Part shown: positions 24,778 through 32,551 of the stretch, in pieces
Layout of the letters: each line of letters opens with the position of its first letter
Position numbering within the stretch: the first letter of the stretch is position 1
Source of the DNA: JACOZM01 sp035289385
GTDB lineage: Archaea; Nanobdellota; Nanobdellia; Woesearchaeales; GW2011-AR9
Assembly (NCBI GenBank): GCA_035289385.1
Contig: DATDXI010000028.1
Coordinates: 1-44,501, forward strand
Reading direction: 5' to 3'
Length of the DNA: 44,501 bases
Translations under genes and position numbers: made by a program
The notes under the pieces: model-generated
The model's input: only the letters and a program-made list of their open reading frames with translations
Database searches by the model: none
Told to the model about the DNA's origin: nothing

Positions 24778-26769
24778 TCACCGTATCTCCGGCAATGGCA
24801 CAGATTTGCTATAATTTTCTAATGCTGCAAAGACAGCAAACTCCTCCTCATCCGTTCCGCTCGTCTCTAAGGTATGGAACGTCATTGTTGTGCCGCTTTG
24901 CAAATCATCCCAAGGTATCGTCCAATTGCCTTTATACCCCCCAACTAACCCGTCATCATCAAATATATTCACTTCCACTTCATAATTAAAATTCGCCTTT
25001 CCTAACAATGAAATGTTCGTATTCTTCACACCCTCTTCATCAATAACTTTCCCGATGACTTGCTCCACCTTATGGAATTCCTCACCGTTCAAGACAACGT
25101 TCATCCTGATCAAAGCAGTCTCATCATTGGCTAAATCCTTCGCTGCTCCAATAGATTGTCCATCCCCGTTAAATTTATGTTTCACTACCTTTACCCCCGA
25201 TAACGGAAACTGATGCAAGGGCACGAGATTTAATTCCGCTTGATCTCCCGATTTTGGAATGATCCTCAACCAATCTTCCTTGTATCCCTCTTTCGTTCCC
25301 CGTAATATTCCTCCTACGCAATACGGGAAATTTGCTGTCAATCCTGCCTGATAACCCCATTGCTGGAAATTAAAGTCCGTCGCTCCCATCGGACAGGAAT
25401 ATTTGACGCAAGTAAAGCTCACATTCACTCCTTCCAACGGCTGCTGGTCAAAGAAGACTTGATCATCAACAACATTCTCCCATGCCAACACGGACATCAA
25501 AACATCTGCCCCCTGGCAATATTCTTCATTGTAATTCCCCAGAATAGTTGAAGAAGGAATAACTTTCAGCTCGGCAGCCCGATTGGGCATATTTCTGATC
25601 AGATGGACGCTAAACGCCGTTTGGAATGTATACCCTGAAGTAACATCTTTCACTCGAACTACCACAGGATACACCACATCATACGTAAATTTCCAGGACT
25701 GGAAACAGATATGTTTCAATACATCAATTCCTCCTAAACCACCACTGACCATCTTTCCACCCTGAGTTGGCGTAACTTGAAAGGTGAAGGGATAGGTATT
25801 ATCGTAATTGAAGACAACTTCCACGAGCGGTTGAGTAAATTCTCCGCCGATATTCCAAACATAATGGTTCTGATAGTACGGGAATTGGTCTGGATATTCA
25901 ATGATGTCTGTCCCTTTCACCTGTAACCGTTTGACATTTATCCTTAAAAGATCCTGTAAAGCTTGCCTTGCTTTCTGAACATCCCACGTCTTGGTTGCAC
26001 AACTAACATCCAATCCAGAAACAGGCAGATCAGGATGGTCTAAAGAAATAAGATCTTGAGTGATGTCTTCCAGCTTCATGTCCGATAATTCACTTTCCAC
26101 AATTTCACGAGCAGATTCATAGACACGCTTGAATTTGATGGGAGACTGGTCAACATGATCGATAACTTCGGTAATCGTCTCTCCGGCTTTATCCTGGACT
26201 TCGATGTTCCAATGAACATTGTAGATCACTCCACTATCCACAAATTCCACGTTGCTTTCTATGCCGCTCTTTTCGATAAGCTCATACGTCTCTTGAAAGG
26301 GCTGCAAAGCTAAGACACAATCTCGCAAATTTGCTTCCATATAGCGATCAACATCTTCCTTTATCTGAAGCAATGAAGGAATGAACAGCTGATTGCCATA
26401 AGCCCAATATGGAACGGTTTGAAATGGTGACACTTTCAAGCGAAGATTGGGATCATCTGCAATCTGGACGGGAACATCAAGATACCCTGCCTGTAATCCT
26501 AACCGAAACAAGACATCATCACCTATATCTAGCATACAAGAAGTGATCAAACTTTCCACCTTGCCTTTGGTGGTAGGAATGATTTCTTCCGTGGCAAAGG
26601 AAACGAGCTCTTTCCTCAGCGAAATAACTAAGATCATGACCAGCAGAAGAACTAAGCCAATGATGATAAAAAGAGTGACCTGCCCTTGCTTGCCAACAAT
26701 CCCTGAAAAACGGCAAGACCACGGAGAACTGAAACTATTTCTAGCACGATTCCACCTCTTTTTATACAT
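24778..26769 (-). CDS. Pilin-like surface protein, 663 aa
   Basis: A basic N-terminus followed by GKQGQVTLFIIIGLVLLLVMILVISLR (in parts: GQVTLFIIIGLVLLL from about residue 29), a hydrophobic segment that fits an archaeal class III signal or a single anchor, then about 600 residues of mostly beta structure outside the cell with scattered cysteines. No named family is recognised. A TATA box (GCTTTATAAAC on the coding strand) about 27 bases before the ATG makes it the first gene of the surface operon. A role as an anchor or assembly partner of the giant protein is inferred from context only. Confidence 0.75.
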   Translation of the reverse strand: MYKKRWNRARNSFSSPWSCRFSGIVGKQGQVTLFIIIGLVLLLVMILVISLRKELVSFATEEIIPTTKGKVESLITSCMLDIGDDVLFRLGLQAGYLDVPVQIADDPNLRLKVSPFQTVPYWAYGNQLFIPSLLQIKEDVDRYMEANLRDCVLALQPFQETYELIEKSGIESNVEFVDSGVIYNVHWNIEVQDKAGETITEVIDHVDQSPIKFKRVYESAREIVESELSDMKLEDITQDLISLDHPDLPVSGLDVSCATKTWDVQKARQALQDLLRINVKRLQVKGTDIIEYPDQFPYYQNHYVWNIGGEFTQPLVEVVFNYDNTYPFTFQVTPTQGGKMVSGGLGGIDVLKHICFQSWKFTYDVVYPVVVRVKDVTSGYTFQTAFSVHLIRNMPNRAAELKVIPSSTILGNYNEEYCQGADVLMSVLAWENVVDDQVFFDQQPLEGVNVSFTCVKYSCPMGATDFNFQQWGYQAGLTANFPYCVGGILRGTKEGYKEDWLRIIPKSGDQAELNLVPLHQFPLSGVKVVKHKFNGDGQSIGAAKDLANDETALIRMNVVLNGEEFHKVEQVIGKVIDEEGVKNTNISLLGKANFNYEVEVNIFDDDGLVGGYKGNWTIPWDDLQSGTTMTFHTLETSGTDEEEFAVFAALENYSKSVPLPEIR

Positions 26770-26790
26770 GGCTTTAAGAAGAGTAAATTG

Positions 26791-26801
26791 GTTTATAAAG
26801 C
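26791..26801 (-). promoter_or_regulatory. TATA box of the surface-protein operon
   Basis: GCTTTATAAAC on the coding strand, about 27 bases before the ATG at 26769. It probably drives the four genes down to 16839 and perhaps enolase. Confidence 0.55.
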
Positions 26802-26851
26802 TTGTGTTGATGTAGCTACGGAAAAAAGGGTTGAAATTTGATATTTATTCG

Positions 26852-27502
26852 TCAGATTATTCCCTTTACAACAAAGTGTCGTTTACCAAGAGACGTAACA
26901 CTTAGATTTAGCCCTACTTTTCGGAGCTGCTCTTTGATCTCTTGAGGAGTAAATGCAGCAAGAAGGGAGTTGTAAAAGTCTCGCTTTAAAGTAGGATGTT
27001 CATGTGCAGAGATTTGTTCTACTATCTCTTTAGCATTTAAGACAGATTCTGGCCGTTTAAGGTCCATGACACAAATAGCTGTTCCTTTTGATGCGATATC
27101 CTTAATGTATCTCCAAAAAATAGTGGGGTCTTTGAAATGGTGTAAGGTGTCCTTTGAAATAATGAGCTTAATGTTTTCTGTGATCTTAAGATCAGGGATA
27201 AACCCTTGGATGATTTCAATTCTTGTAGTTAATTCCGCTTGCTCTACTTTTTTTCGGGCTATTTTTACCATAGCTTCTGAGCCATCAATACCTATCAGAT
27301 GGATAAGGTGATCAGCCTTTGCCAACGAAATGCCGAGATCAGCAGGTCCACAGCCAAGATCAAGTACGATGTGTAAATATCTTGAAAATTCTCGTTGAAG
27401 TATCTCTAAAAATAACTGATTTGAATCGGAGAAATCAGCTTCTGCATAGGCCTGCACTTGCTCTTCATTATCCATAATTCCCCGTTCCGTGATTCGTTTC
27501 AT
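26852..27502 (-). CDS. Class I SAM-dependent methyltransferase
   Basis: A 216-residue Rossmann-fold methyltransferase. Motif I VLDLGCGPADLG lies near residue 47, the acidic IGIDGSEAMV after it, and ISKDTLHHFKDP is the post-III region typical of small-molecule methyltransferases. I use the ATG at 27502, which overlaps the stop of the 88-aa gene in an ATGA arrangement; an upstream ATG at 27538 would overlap that gene by 40 bases. It is the third gene of the U32 operon. The substrate is unknown; a product of the U32 protein is a reasonable guess. Confidence 0.85.
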   Translation of the reverse strand: MKRITERGIMDNEEQVQAYAEADFSDSNQLFLEILQREFSRYLHIVLDLGCGPADLGISLAKADHLIHLIGIDGSEAMVKIARKKVEQAELTTRIEIIQGFIPDLKITENIKLIISKDTLHHFKDPTIFWRYIKDIASKGTAICVMDLKRPESVLNAKEIVEQISAHEHPTLKRDFYNSLLAAFTPQEIKEQLRKVGLNLSVTSLGKRHFVVKGII

Positions 27503-27765
27503 GGTCTGGAATAATATTCGATTATCTTTTGATAGCATTCTATTGGAGTTTGAACATCTCTAAGGTGTTGGAGGAGGAGTTCAGAGTTGAGTTCTGTAGT
27601 AAACCATCCAAAAAATGCCTGTGGTTGAGTATAGTATTCTACATTTCGATGTACTATCCCCCAGCGTAGCAGTTCCATGGCTACCATACTCCCTTCAGTT
27701 AGAGGAGGGGAAGGAGGAAGAGGAGTACTGGAATCAAAAGTTTTTGCTAGGCCCACTATCTTCAT
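27499..27765 (-). CDS. Small protein of U32 operon, 88 aa, unknown
   Basis: An 88-residue protein with a proline-rich stretch (STPLPPSPPLTEGS, residues 13-26) and an aromatic helical C-terminal half (NVEYYTQPQAFFGWF, CYQKIIEYY). Its start overlaps the U32 stop (ATGA) and its stop overlaps the methyltransferase start (ATGA), which is strong evidence for a real, co-translated gene. No family is recognised. It could be a partner or carrier protein for its neighbours, or a modification substrate; there is no direct proof of any of these. Confidence 0.7.
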   Translation of the reverse strand: MKIVGLAKTFDSSTPLPPSPPLTEGSMVAMELLRWGIVHRNVEYYTQPQAFFGWFTTELNSELLLQHLRDVQTPIECYQKIIEYYSRP

Positions 27766-28766
27766 CTCAATCGGGTCTTATAATATTTTATCCTATTCTG
27801 TCCTGGAACAGCGGACATTTCCTCAAAATGGGTTATCCCCATATCTCTCATCCCTCTTACTAATCCGTCCAGTTGCCGGTTATCAACGTAGGGAGGTTTC
27901 TGTTCCGGCCACCACGTCGTGGAAAAAAGGTCCATGACATTCCCATCATACCCACGCTCAAGAAAGGCTCTGGCAACTTTGGTGAGATAAGTAGTTGGTT
28001 TATCCCTTCCGGCAAGTTTGAGCATCCGTACCCCCATCTCTTCATACAATGCAACATCCTCCGGCCTTATCCATGTAGCATTAATAAAATCCAGTGGATT
28101 TTCAGCTCTAGCTTGATTACAGAATTTTTCGTGTCTATCGCTTGGTTTCTTACCTTGTTGTGATGCTCTGCTGAGAGTACGATAATGATCCCTCATGATG
28201 GGGCATTCATATTGGCACATTTCATTAGCAAGCAATTCTATCTCAACACCAGCTTCCCTTGCAGCGGCTATAATCCTAGGAAGCTGATCCCAGTTTCTAA
28301 CTGTCGATTGATGTGGAATTATTCGTTTAATGGTATATTTACCAGCTAACCTCTTTATTTCTTCTGCATCACGTACCCCCCGCACTATGGAAATACAGAC
28401 AGGTATATCAGGATGATTTCCTCGCAGAAGTTCTAAGAACGAATCATGGGCAACAGTTACTATATCCGGTTGGACTTTTTCTATTACAGCAGCGATATCT
28501 TTACTAGCCCTAGCTCTGTCTTGAGGAGCAAGATACGAGTTAAACAAATAGTTCACTTTTATTCCAGCTTCTCGTGCTGCGGCAAAATGCTTTTGGATGC
28601 CCTCTAAGGAAACGTTTCCTACTCGAAAAGGGTCTCTAGAAGCGCCAGCAGTGCCGAAAGGGATGGCAGCAAATACTTCTGTAATTTGATCTCGAGAAGC
28701 ATGGTTTGACGTCTCTATGAAGCTTAGCAGTACGGGATCCAGATTTGTGCCTAAAGTGTATTTCAT
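27762..28766 (-). CDS. U32 family protein (collagenase-like peptidase family)
   Basis: A TIM-barrel protein of 334 residues related to family U32. VNYLFNSYL near 70 and IELLANEMCQYECPIMRDHY near 180 match the conserved strand and the Cys-containing region; a further cysteine is in EKFCNQARAENPLDF. Better-studied U32 members (UbiU/UbiV, RlhA, TrhP) act in O2-independent hydroxylation, often with an iron-sulphur cluster, rather than as peptidases, so the peptidase label should be read with care. The ATG at 28766 has GGTGAG five bases upstream; a TTG six codons earlier would overlap that site. It is the first gene of a three-gene operon divergent from a regulator. Confidence 0.78.
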   Translation of the reverse strand: MKYTLGTNLDPVLLSFIETSNHASRDQITEVFAAIPFGTAGASRDPFRVGNVSLEGIQKHFAAAREAGIKVNYLFNSYLAPQDRARASKDIAAVIEKVQPDIVTVAHDSFLELLRGNHPDIPVCISIVRGVRDAEEIKRLAGKYTIKRIIPHQSTVRNWDQLPRIIAAAREAGVEIELLANEMCQYECPIMRDHYRTLSRASQQGKKPSDRHEKFCNQARAENPLDFINATWIRPEDVALYEEMGVRMLKLAGRDKPTTYLTKVARAFLERGYDGNVMDLFSTTWWPEQKPPYVDNRQLDGLVRGMRDMGITHFEEMSAVPGQNRIKYYKTRLR

Positions 28767-28812
28767 AACTCTCACCTTTTTCAATTATTTTAATTACTTG
28801 ATTGTGACAATA

Positions 28813-28827
28813 GATATATTAAATAAC
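28813..28827 (-). promoter_or_regulatory. TATA box of the U32 operon
   Basis: GTTATTTAATATATC on the coding strand, about 54 bases before the ATG, leaves a leader of about 25 bases with the GGTGAG site. Confidence 0.5.
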
Positions 28828-28854
28828 CGAATAATAGTTTTACCAAAATAGGAA

Positions 28855-28866
28855 AATTTATATATT
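28855..28866 (+). promoter_or_regulatory. TATA box of the duplicated Lrp regulator
   Basis: ATTTATATATTA, about 26 bases before the ATG at 28887; it is only about 30 bases from the divergent U32 promoter, so one bound regulator could control both. Confidence 0.55.
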
Positions 28867-28886
28867 ACAGCCAATTTTAATAAATA

Positions 28887-29882
28887 ATGAATGTAAAAAT
28901 AGATGAAAAAGATAAGAAGGTTCTTCGACAATTAGAATTAAACTGCCGCCAGCCATATAGTATTCTCGGCCGTAAAGTGGGATTATCCAAAGAAGTTGTT
29001 CGCTATCGTATCAAACGGCTGGAAGAAGAGAAAGTAATTGATAGATATGTGACTTTATTGAATGCAACAAAGATTGGGCACGAGTCGTACAGGTGGTATC
29101 TGCAGCTGCAAAATGCAGATTCGGCTAAAATAAAGGAGATCATCACGTATCTTCAAAAAGATCCTCACTGCATCTGGGTTTCTACATGCACCGGAAGGTG
29201 GGACTTAATCGCGGTTTTTTCCGTCGCTTCAGCACTCCAATTTGAAGAAGTTGCTAAAGCATTTTCTTATAAGTACTACCCATATATTTTAGAAACCCAG
29301 TTTGCCGTGGCATTAAATGTATATTTCTTTAAAAGCAAGCAATTTGAAGGTGAAAAAACAGGAAATGTTGAAATTCCTCATTGGGGCGGCGAGCAGGCAA
29401 TTCCAGCATTAGAGCAAGAAGAGATTCAGGTTTTAACGGAGTTATGTGAAAATCCACGACAGAATGTGGTAGACATTGCGAGATCACAACAGTTAACGGT
29501 TGATGTAGTTCGAACGCGTTTGGAGCGAATGGAGAAAAATGGATTGATTCAGGGAACTAGTATTACAATTAATTATGCTACTCTCGGTTTGCAAACTTAT
29601 AAAGTTTTTTTAAATGTAAAACGGATTAATGCGGAGAAAGATAGGATGTTTCTAAGTTATCTTAGGAATCATAAAAATGTAGCAGATGTTATTTATTGTC
29701 TGGGAAACTGGAATTTAGAGGTTAATGTAGTAATGAACAACAGCGTGGACTATTATAACCTGATGATTGAATTTAAAGATAGATTCCCTGACCAAATCCA
29801 GAGTTATAGTTCCATCCAGGTGTTTGATAACTATAAGTTCAATCTATTTCCAATGGGAAGGATGTTGTTAAAACGAAAATAG
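28887..29882 (+). CDS. Duplicated Lrp/AsnC-type transcriptional regulator
   Basis: A 331-residue protein made of two Lrp units. HTH 1 (about 5-55: DEKDKKVLRQLELNCRQPYS, GLSKEVVRYRIKRLEEEKVI) and a sensor domain (about 68-150) are followed by HTH 2 (about 175-225: QEEIQVLTELCENPRQNVVD, TVDVVRTRLERMEKNGLI) and a second sensor domain (about 235-325). Normal Lrp proteins have one unit of about 150 residues. Both HTH units keep a plausible recognition helix. It is divergent from the U32 operon with promoters about 30 bases apart, so it likely controls that operon. The effector is unknown. Its stop abuts the convergent PAC2 stop without a gap. Confidence 0.85.
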   Translation: MNVKIDEKDKKVLRQLELNCRQPYSILGRKVGLSKEVVRYRIKRLEEEKVIDRYVTLLNATKIGHESYRWYLQLQNADSAKIKEIITYLQKDPHCIWVSTCTGRWDLIAVFSVASALQFEEVAKAFSYKYYPYILETQFAVALNVYFFKSKQFEGEKTGNVEIPHWGGEQAIPALEQEEIQVLTELCENPRQNVVDIARSQQLTVDVVRTRLERMEKNGLIQGTSITINYATLGLQTYKVFLNVKRINAEKDRMFLSYLRNHKNVADVIYCLGNWNLEVNVVMNNSVDYYNLMIEFKDRFPDQIQSYSSIQVFDNYKFNLFPMGRMLLKRK

Positions 29883-30686
29883 TCACCCAATATACCCCAC
29901 TTCCCTGCTTTTTGCTTTAGCACCAGCCGTTGATGTAGGAGATCCTTCGCTAGCCATGGCTTTTGTTTTCTTCATCAATTCCTTTTCAACTTCTACAATC
30001 TCCTTGCTCATCTTTTTTATGTCAACACCATACGAGAACTTATTCTCCAGCACTTTCAGAATCTCCTTGGCCCCTTTTATCCCCAGATACATGGGATGGC
30101 CAAACGTTTCTGCCAACAAGGAAACGGCTTTAACATCCCTTTTCTTCCCTAAGCCCAGAAGGATGCCGGAAACTCCAACAATTGGCCCGACAATACCAAA
30201 AATAGTCTTCTCTACCAGCATACCTGGCTTAGTATATTCTTTCAGCATCTTGGCATTATTGCTGGTGCAGAAAACACGAGGGTTCTCTGGAATGCTCTGC
30301 AAGCCTATTCCTCCCGTGGTGATGACTTCTGTACATTGGTATTGCTTGACGATCTTTAACACTTCTTCACAGAAGGTATAACAGCTTTCTTCATCGATCG
30401 GCTGAACATCTCCCGTCAACAGCAGCAAATCCTGCTTCTTGCCATTGAATTTTTTATAATACAGCTCTAATTTTGGCATCTCTACTAAATTATCTTCTCC
30501 CACAAAGACCGAATGAGGAAACTTGTAAGAAAAGAATGAACATAATTTCTGCGCCTGAAGTTCTTCGATCATGAAATCAACGGCGATCTTCCCCACATTC
30601 CCTATACCCGGCAAACCTTCGATGAACAGCGGCTTACTCAAAGAAATAGTCTCTTTGGTCTCCTTAATGATCTCCCATTGGCTCAT
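29883..30686 (-). CDS. PAC2 family protein (proteasome assembly chaperone family)
   Basis: A 267-residue PAC2-family protein, whose archaeal and eukaryotic members are linked to proteasome assembly. Visible blocks are PLFIEGLPGIGNVGKIAVDF (18-37), LLLLTGDVQPIDEE near 87, VITTGGIGLQ near 120, FGIVGPIVGVSGILLGLG near 162 and AVSLLAETFGHPMY near 187. A charged, coiled tail (about 220-267) ends the chain. Archaeal function has not been settled, so the name gives the family rather than a proven role. Confidence 0.85.
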   Translation of the reverse strand: MSQWEIIKETKETISLSKPLFIEGLPGIGNVGKIAVDFMIEELQAQKLCSFFSYKFPHSVFVGEDNLVEMPKLELYYKKFNGKKQDLLLLTGDVQPIDEESCYTFCEEVLKIVKQYQCTEVITTGGIGLQSIPENPRVFCTSNNAKMLKEYTKPGMLVEKTIFGIVGPIVGVSGILLGLGKKRDVKAVSLLAETFGHPMYLGIKGAKEILKVLENKFSYGVDIKKMSKEIVEVEKELMKKTKAMASEGSPTSTAGAKAKSREVGYIG

Positions 30687-30749
30687 GACATTAAAAAAGA
30701 AGATGGAATTTATTAATCTTTGGAAATATTCGGCAATGAGCTTTAGGAG

Positions 30750-31037
30750 TTATCCTGATCCTGACGGATGATCATCACTCCATTGTTTAAGCTGGCTTTG
30801 ACTGTGATACGTTGAACCGCCCGAAGACCCTCCACCATGTCCACCAGTAGAGGCAGCATAAACTACGATTGCCAACATCACAGCAGTAAGAATTCCTTCA
30901 CCAGCAGACTTGCATGAACATCCCGATAACAAAGCCAGACCACTATACTCCACCAATCTTCTTGTAGGCAATACTTCTTCAAAAACTCTTTCAGAAAGAT
31001 ACTCCCTGCTTCTAATTACAATATCCTGAAGATACAT
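30750..31037 (-). CDS. Small membrane protein with Gly/Ser-rich tail, 95 aa
   Basis: One probable membrane segment (EGILTAVMLAIVVYAAST, about residues 47-64) follows a charged N-terminus, and the tail (GGHGGGSSGGSTYHSQSQ...) is Gly/Ser-rich. A TATA box (ACTTTAAATAG on the coding strand) about 27 bases before the ATG supports expression. No family is recognised. Confidence 0.6.
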   Translation of the reverse strand: MYLQDIVIRSREYLSERVFEEVLPTRRLVEYSGLALLSGCSCKSAGEGILTAVMLAIVVYAASTGGHGGGSSGGSTYHSQSQLKQWSDDHPSGSG

Positions 31038-31059
31038 CGTTTTCCTTAAGAAGAAAGAA

Positions 31060-31070
31060 CTATTTAAAGT
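31060..31070 (-). promoter_or_regulatory. TATA box for the 95-aa membrane protein
   Basis: ACTTTAAATAG on the coding strand, about 27 bases before the ATG at 31037. Confidence 0.5.
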
Positions 31071-31096
31071 GTACGATATTTTTTATGAAAAAAATA

Positions 31097-31209
31097 TGCG
31101 AGGGACGTGATTCGAACACGCGAACCCACTAAGGGACTACCCCTTCTTGTCTGTTAGCAGAAGCCAACAAAGCTCAAGGTAGCGGATTTGACCGCTCTCC
31201 CACCCCCGC
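31097..31209 (-). tRNA. tRNA-Leu (anticodon GAG) with intron
   Basis: The acceptor arms GCGGGGG and CCCTCGC pair with one G-T wobble, the discriminator is A, and CCA is not encoded. D-stem GGA/TCC, anticodon stem CTACC/GGTAG, a long variable arm (CCC TTAGT GGG) and T-arm GCGTG-TTCGAAT-CACGT are all present, so this is a class II tRNA. The loop TTGAGGG after splicing gives anticodon GAG (codons CUC/CUU). A probable 29-base intron at 31144-31172 interrupts the loop; it folds on itself (TTTGTTGGC/GCTAACAGA), and CTTG/CAAG plus short bulges resembles a relaxed bulge-helix-bulge site. The mature length would be 84 bases. A TATA box lies about 27 bases upstream. Confidence 0.9.
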
Positions 31210-31229
31210 ATGAAGTGGAAGATTTCTAC

Positions 31230-31243
31230 CTTATTTAAAAAAG
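31230..31243 (-). promoter_or_regulatory. TATA box of the tRNA-Leu gene
   Basis: CTTTTTTAAATAAG on the minus strand, about 27 bases before the tRNA 5' end. Confidence 0.5.
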
Positions 31244-31253
31244 TAATGAAGAA

Positions 31254-31586
31254 TTATTTCTTGCTCAAATTATAAAGACCTTGCAATATTAACATTAAGG
31301 AAAGGATAACCAATATGATACTACAAGCAATGAATATATATCCCGTAGCCCCCATGATTTCTCCCTGCAAGATAACATTACTTACGACTAAGCCCATTAG
31401 ACCTATTTCTGTTCCGTTAATCTGTTGAGCTATCTCTCCCCAAGTAGAAGTTGTACTAGTCACTCCCTGAACAAGTTTACCAATATAAAATTCTTTAACT
31501 ATGAAAATAGAAGAAGCTATCGTCAAGAAAAAGAGAATGAGCCCTGCCCACAACTGTATTTTTGCAATTGACCTCTTTTTTAACAT
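31254..31586 (-). CDS. Small membrane protein, 110 aa
   Basis: Two strong hydrophobic segments, one at the start (about 11-31, AGLILFFLTIASSIFIV) and one near the end (about 82-104, FIACSIILVILSLMLILQGLY), with a Thr/Ser-rich stretch and a weaker hydrophobic part between. It lies 27 bases downstream of the DNA glycosylase gene on the same strand and may share its transcript. No family is recognised. Confidence 0.62.
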   Translation of the reverse strand: MLKKRSIAKIQLWAGLILFFLTIASSIFIVKEFYIGKLVQGVTSTTSTWGEIAQQINGTEIGLMGLVVSNVILQGEIMGATGYIFIACSIILVILSLMLILQGLYNLSKK

Positions 31587-31613
31587 GATAAGAAAAGAAA
31601 GATTTCTCCGTTA

Positions 31614-32168
31614 TTAAACCTTACTCACAAATTTGTTCCCATCAATGAAAAATCTCCACTGCAAGTGCAACGCATCTTTTATCCCTATCCTGCTGCTTTT
31701 TCTAATTTTCCCCACCAAAAAACCATCATCAACAATCTTCATTTCTTTTCCCAGCGCTAAACCATTATGCCTCTTATCGATACCTAGCGCTTGACAGAGC
31801 TTTCCCGGACCGGAACACAGATTGTGCACATTTTTGGTTCCTCTTTTTTGTTTCATCATCTCCATACCCGACAAAGGCTCAACTGCACGAATCAAAACAG
31901 CTCCCGGCTTGCCAACATGTTCCGTCGTAAAATTCAGGCAATAATACATCCCATAGATCAGATAGACATAGACATAGCCATACGTCTCAAACATGATCTT
32001 GCTTCGTTCTGTTCTCTTGAATGCATGAGATGCGGGATCATCAGTATATGCTTCCGTTTCTATAATCCTAACTTTACAGCCATCCACCAGAATAATTTTT
32101 CCTAATAGCTCTTGCGCTACCTTCACTGTGTCTTGCGCAAAGAATGATCGTGGAACTATTTTCATCAT
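31614..32168 (-). CDS. 3-methyladenine DNA glycosylase, MPG/AAG family
   Basis: A base-excision repair enzyme that removes alkylated purines such as 3-methyladenine and hypoxanthine. At 184 residues it has the normal family length. The order of blocks fits MPG: RSFFAQDTVKVAQELLGK, RIIETEAYTDDPASHAF with the catalytic Glu (E38 in ETEAY), GYVYVYLIYGMYYCLNF with the tyrosines that push into DNA, GAVLIRAVEPL, and NLCSGPGKLCQALGID. It starts 11 bases after a small charged-protein gene. No TATA box is seen between them, so the two probably share a message. Confidence 0.92.
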   Translation of the reverse strand: MMKIVPRSFFAQDTVKVAQELLGKIILVDGCKVRIIETEAYTDDPASHAFKRTERSKIMFETYGYVYVYLIYGMYYCLNFTTEHVGKPGAVLIRAVEPLSGMEMMKQKRGTKNVHNLCSGPGKLCQALGIDKRHNGLALGKEMKIVDDGFLVGKIRKSSRIGIKDALHLQWRFFIDGNKFVSKV

Positions 32169-32179
32169 GATCTTATCAT

Positions 32180-32431
32180 TTACCTACTGGAATAAGAAGA
32201 ATATAAACCTTCTCTCCATCTATTCAAAGGCATCGTAATCTTATAATCAATAATGGTTGGATTAGTATTGTCGCTCCCTGGCTCTCTTTCAGGATCCTTG
32301 TCTGGCTCTTTCTCTTTTGGAGGAATATCAACCGCATCTTCTAATGGCAATTCTAGAACATGCTCTCGTTCACGATCCCGTCGTCTCTGCTCATCTCTTT
32401 TCAGCCGATCTATAATAAAAGCATCCAGCAT
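32180..32431 (-). CDS. Small highly charged protein, 83 aa
   Basis: A short protein with no membrane segment, dominated by Arg, Asp, Glu and Pro (KRDEQRRRDREREHVLELP, then IPPKEKEPDKDPEREPGSD). It is probably unstructured. A TATA box (TTTTAAATAGTTT on the coding strand) about 27 bases before the ATG and tight linkage to the glycosylase gene (11 bases) support it as a real gene. Unknown function. Confidence 0.6.
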   Translation of the reverse strand: MLDAFIIDRLKRDEQRRRDREREHVLELPLEDAVDIPPKEKEPDKDPEREPGSDNTNPTIIDYKITMPLNRWREGLYSSYSSR

Positions 32432-32451
32432 AGCAGTTGGAAGAACAATAA

Positions 32452-32463
32452 ACTATTTAAAAT
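32452..32463 (-). promoter_or_regulatory. TATA box for the charged protein and glycosylase genes
   Basis: ATTTTAAATAGT on the coding strand, about 27 bases before the ATG at 32431. Confidence 0.5.
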
Positions 32464-32551
32464 ATGGTGAAGAGAAAAATGGTTATCTTCTTCTTATACC
32501 TCTTACCCCTAGGGGATGTAGATCATACATTTCAGAAAGATAAGACCTCAA

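Noticed and set aside
29956..30381. A 141-codon plus-strand reading opposite the PAC2 gene
   Set aside because: It is a shadow of the PAC2 reading frame, whose conserved blocks are clear.
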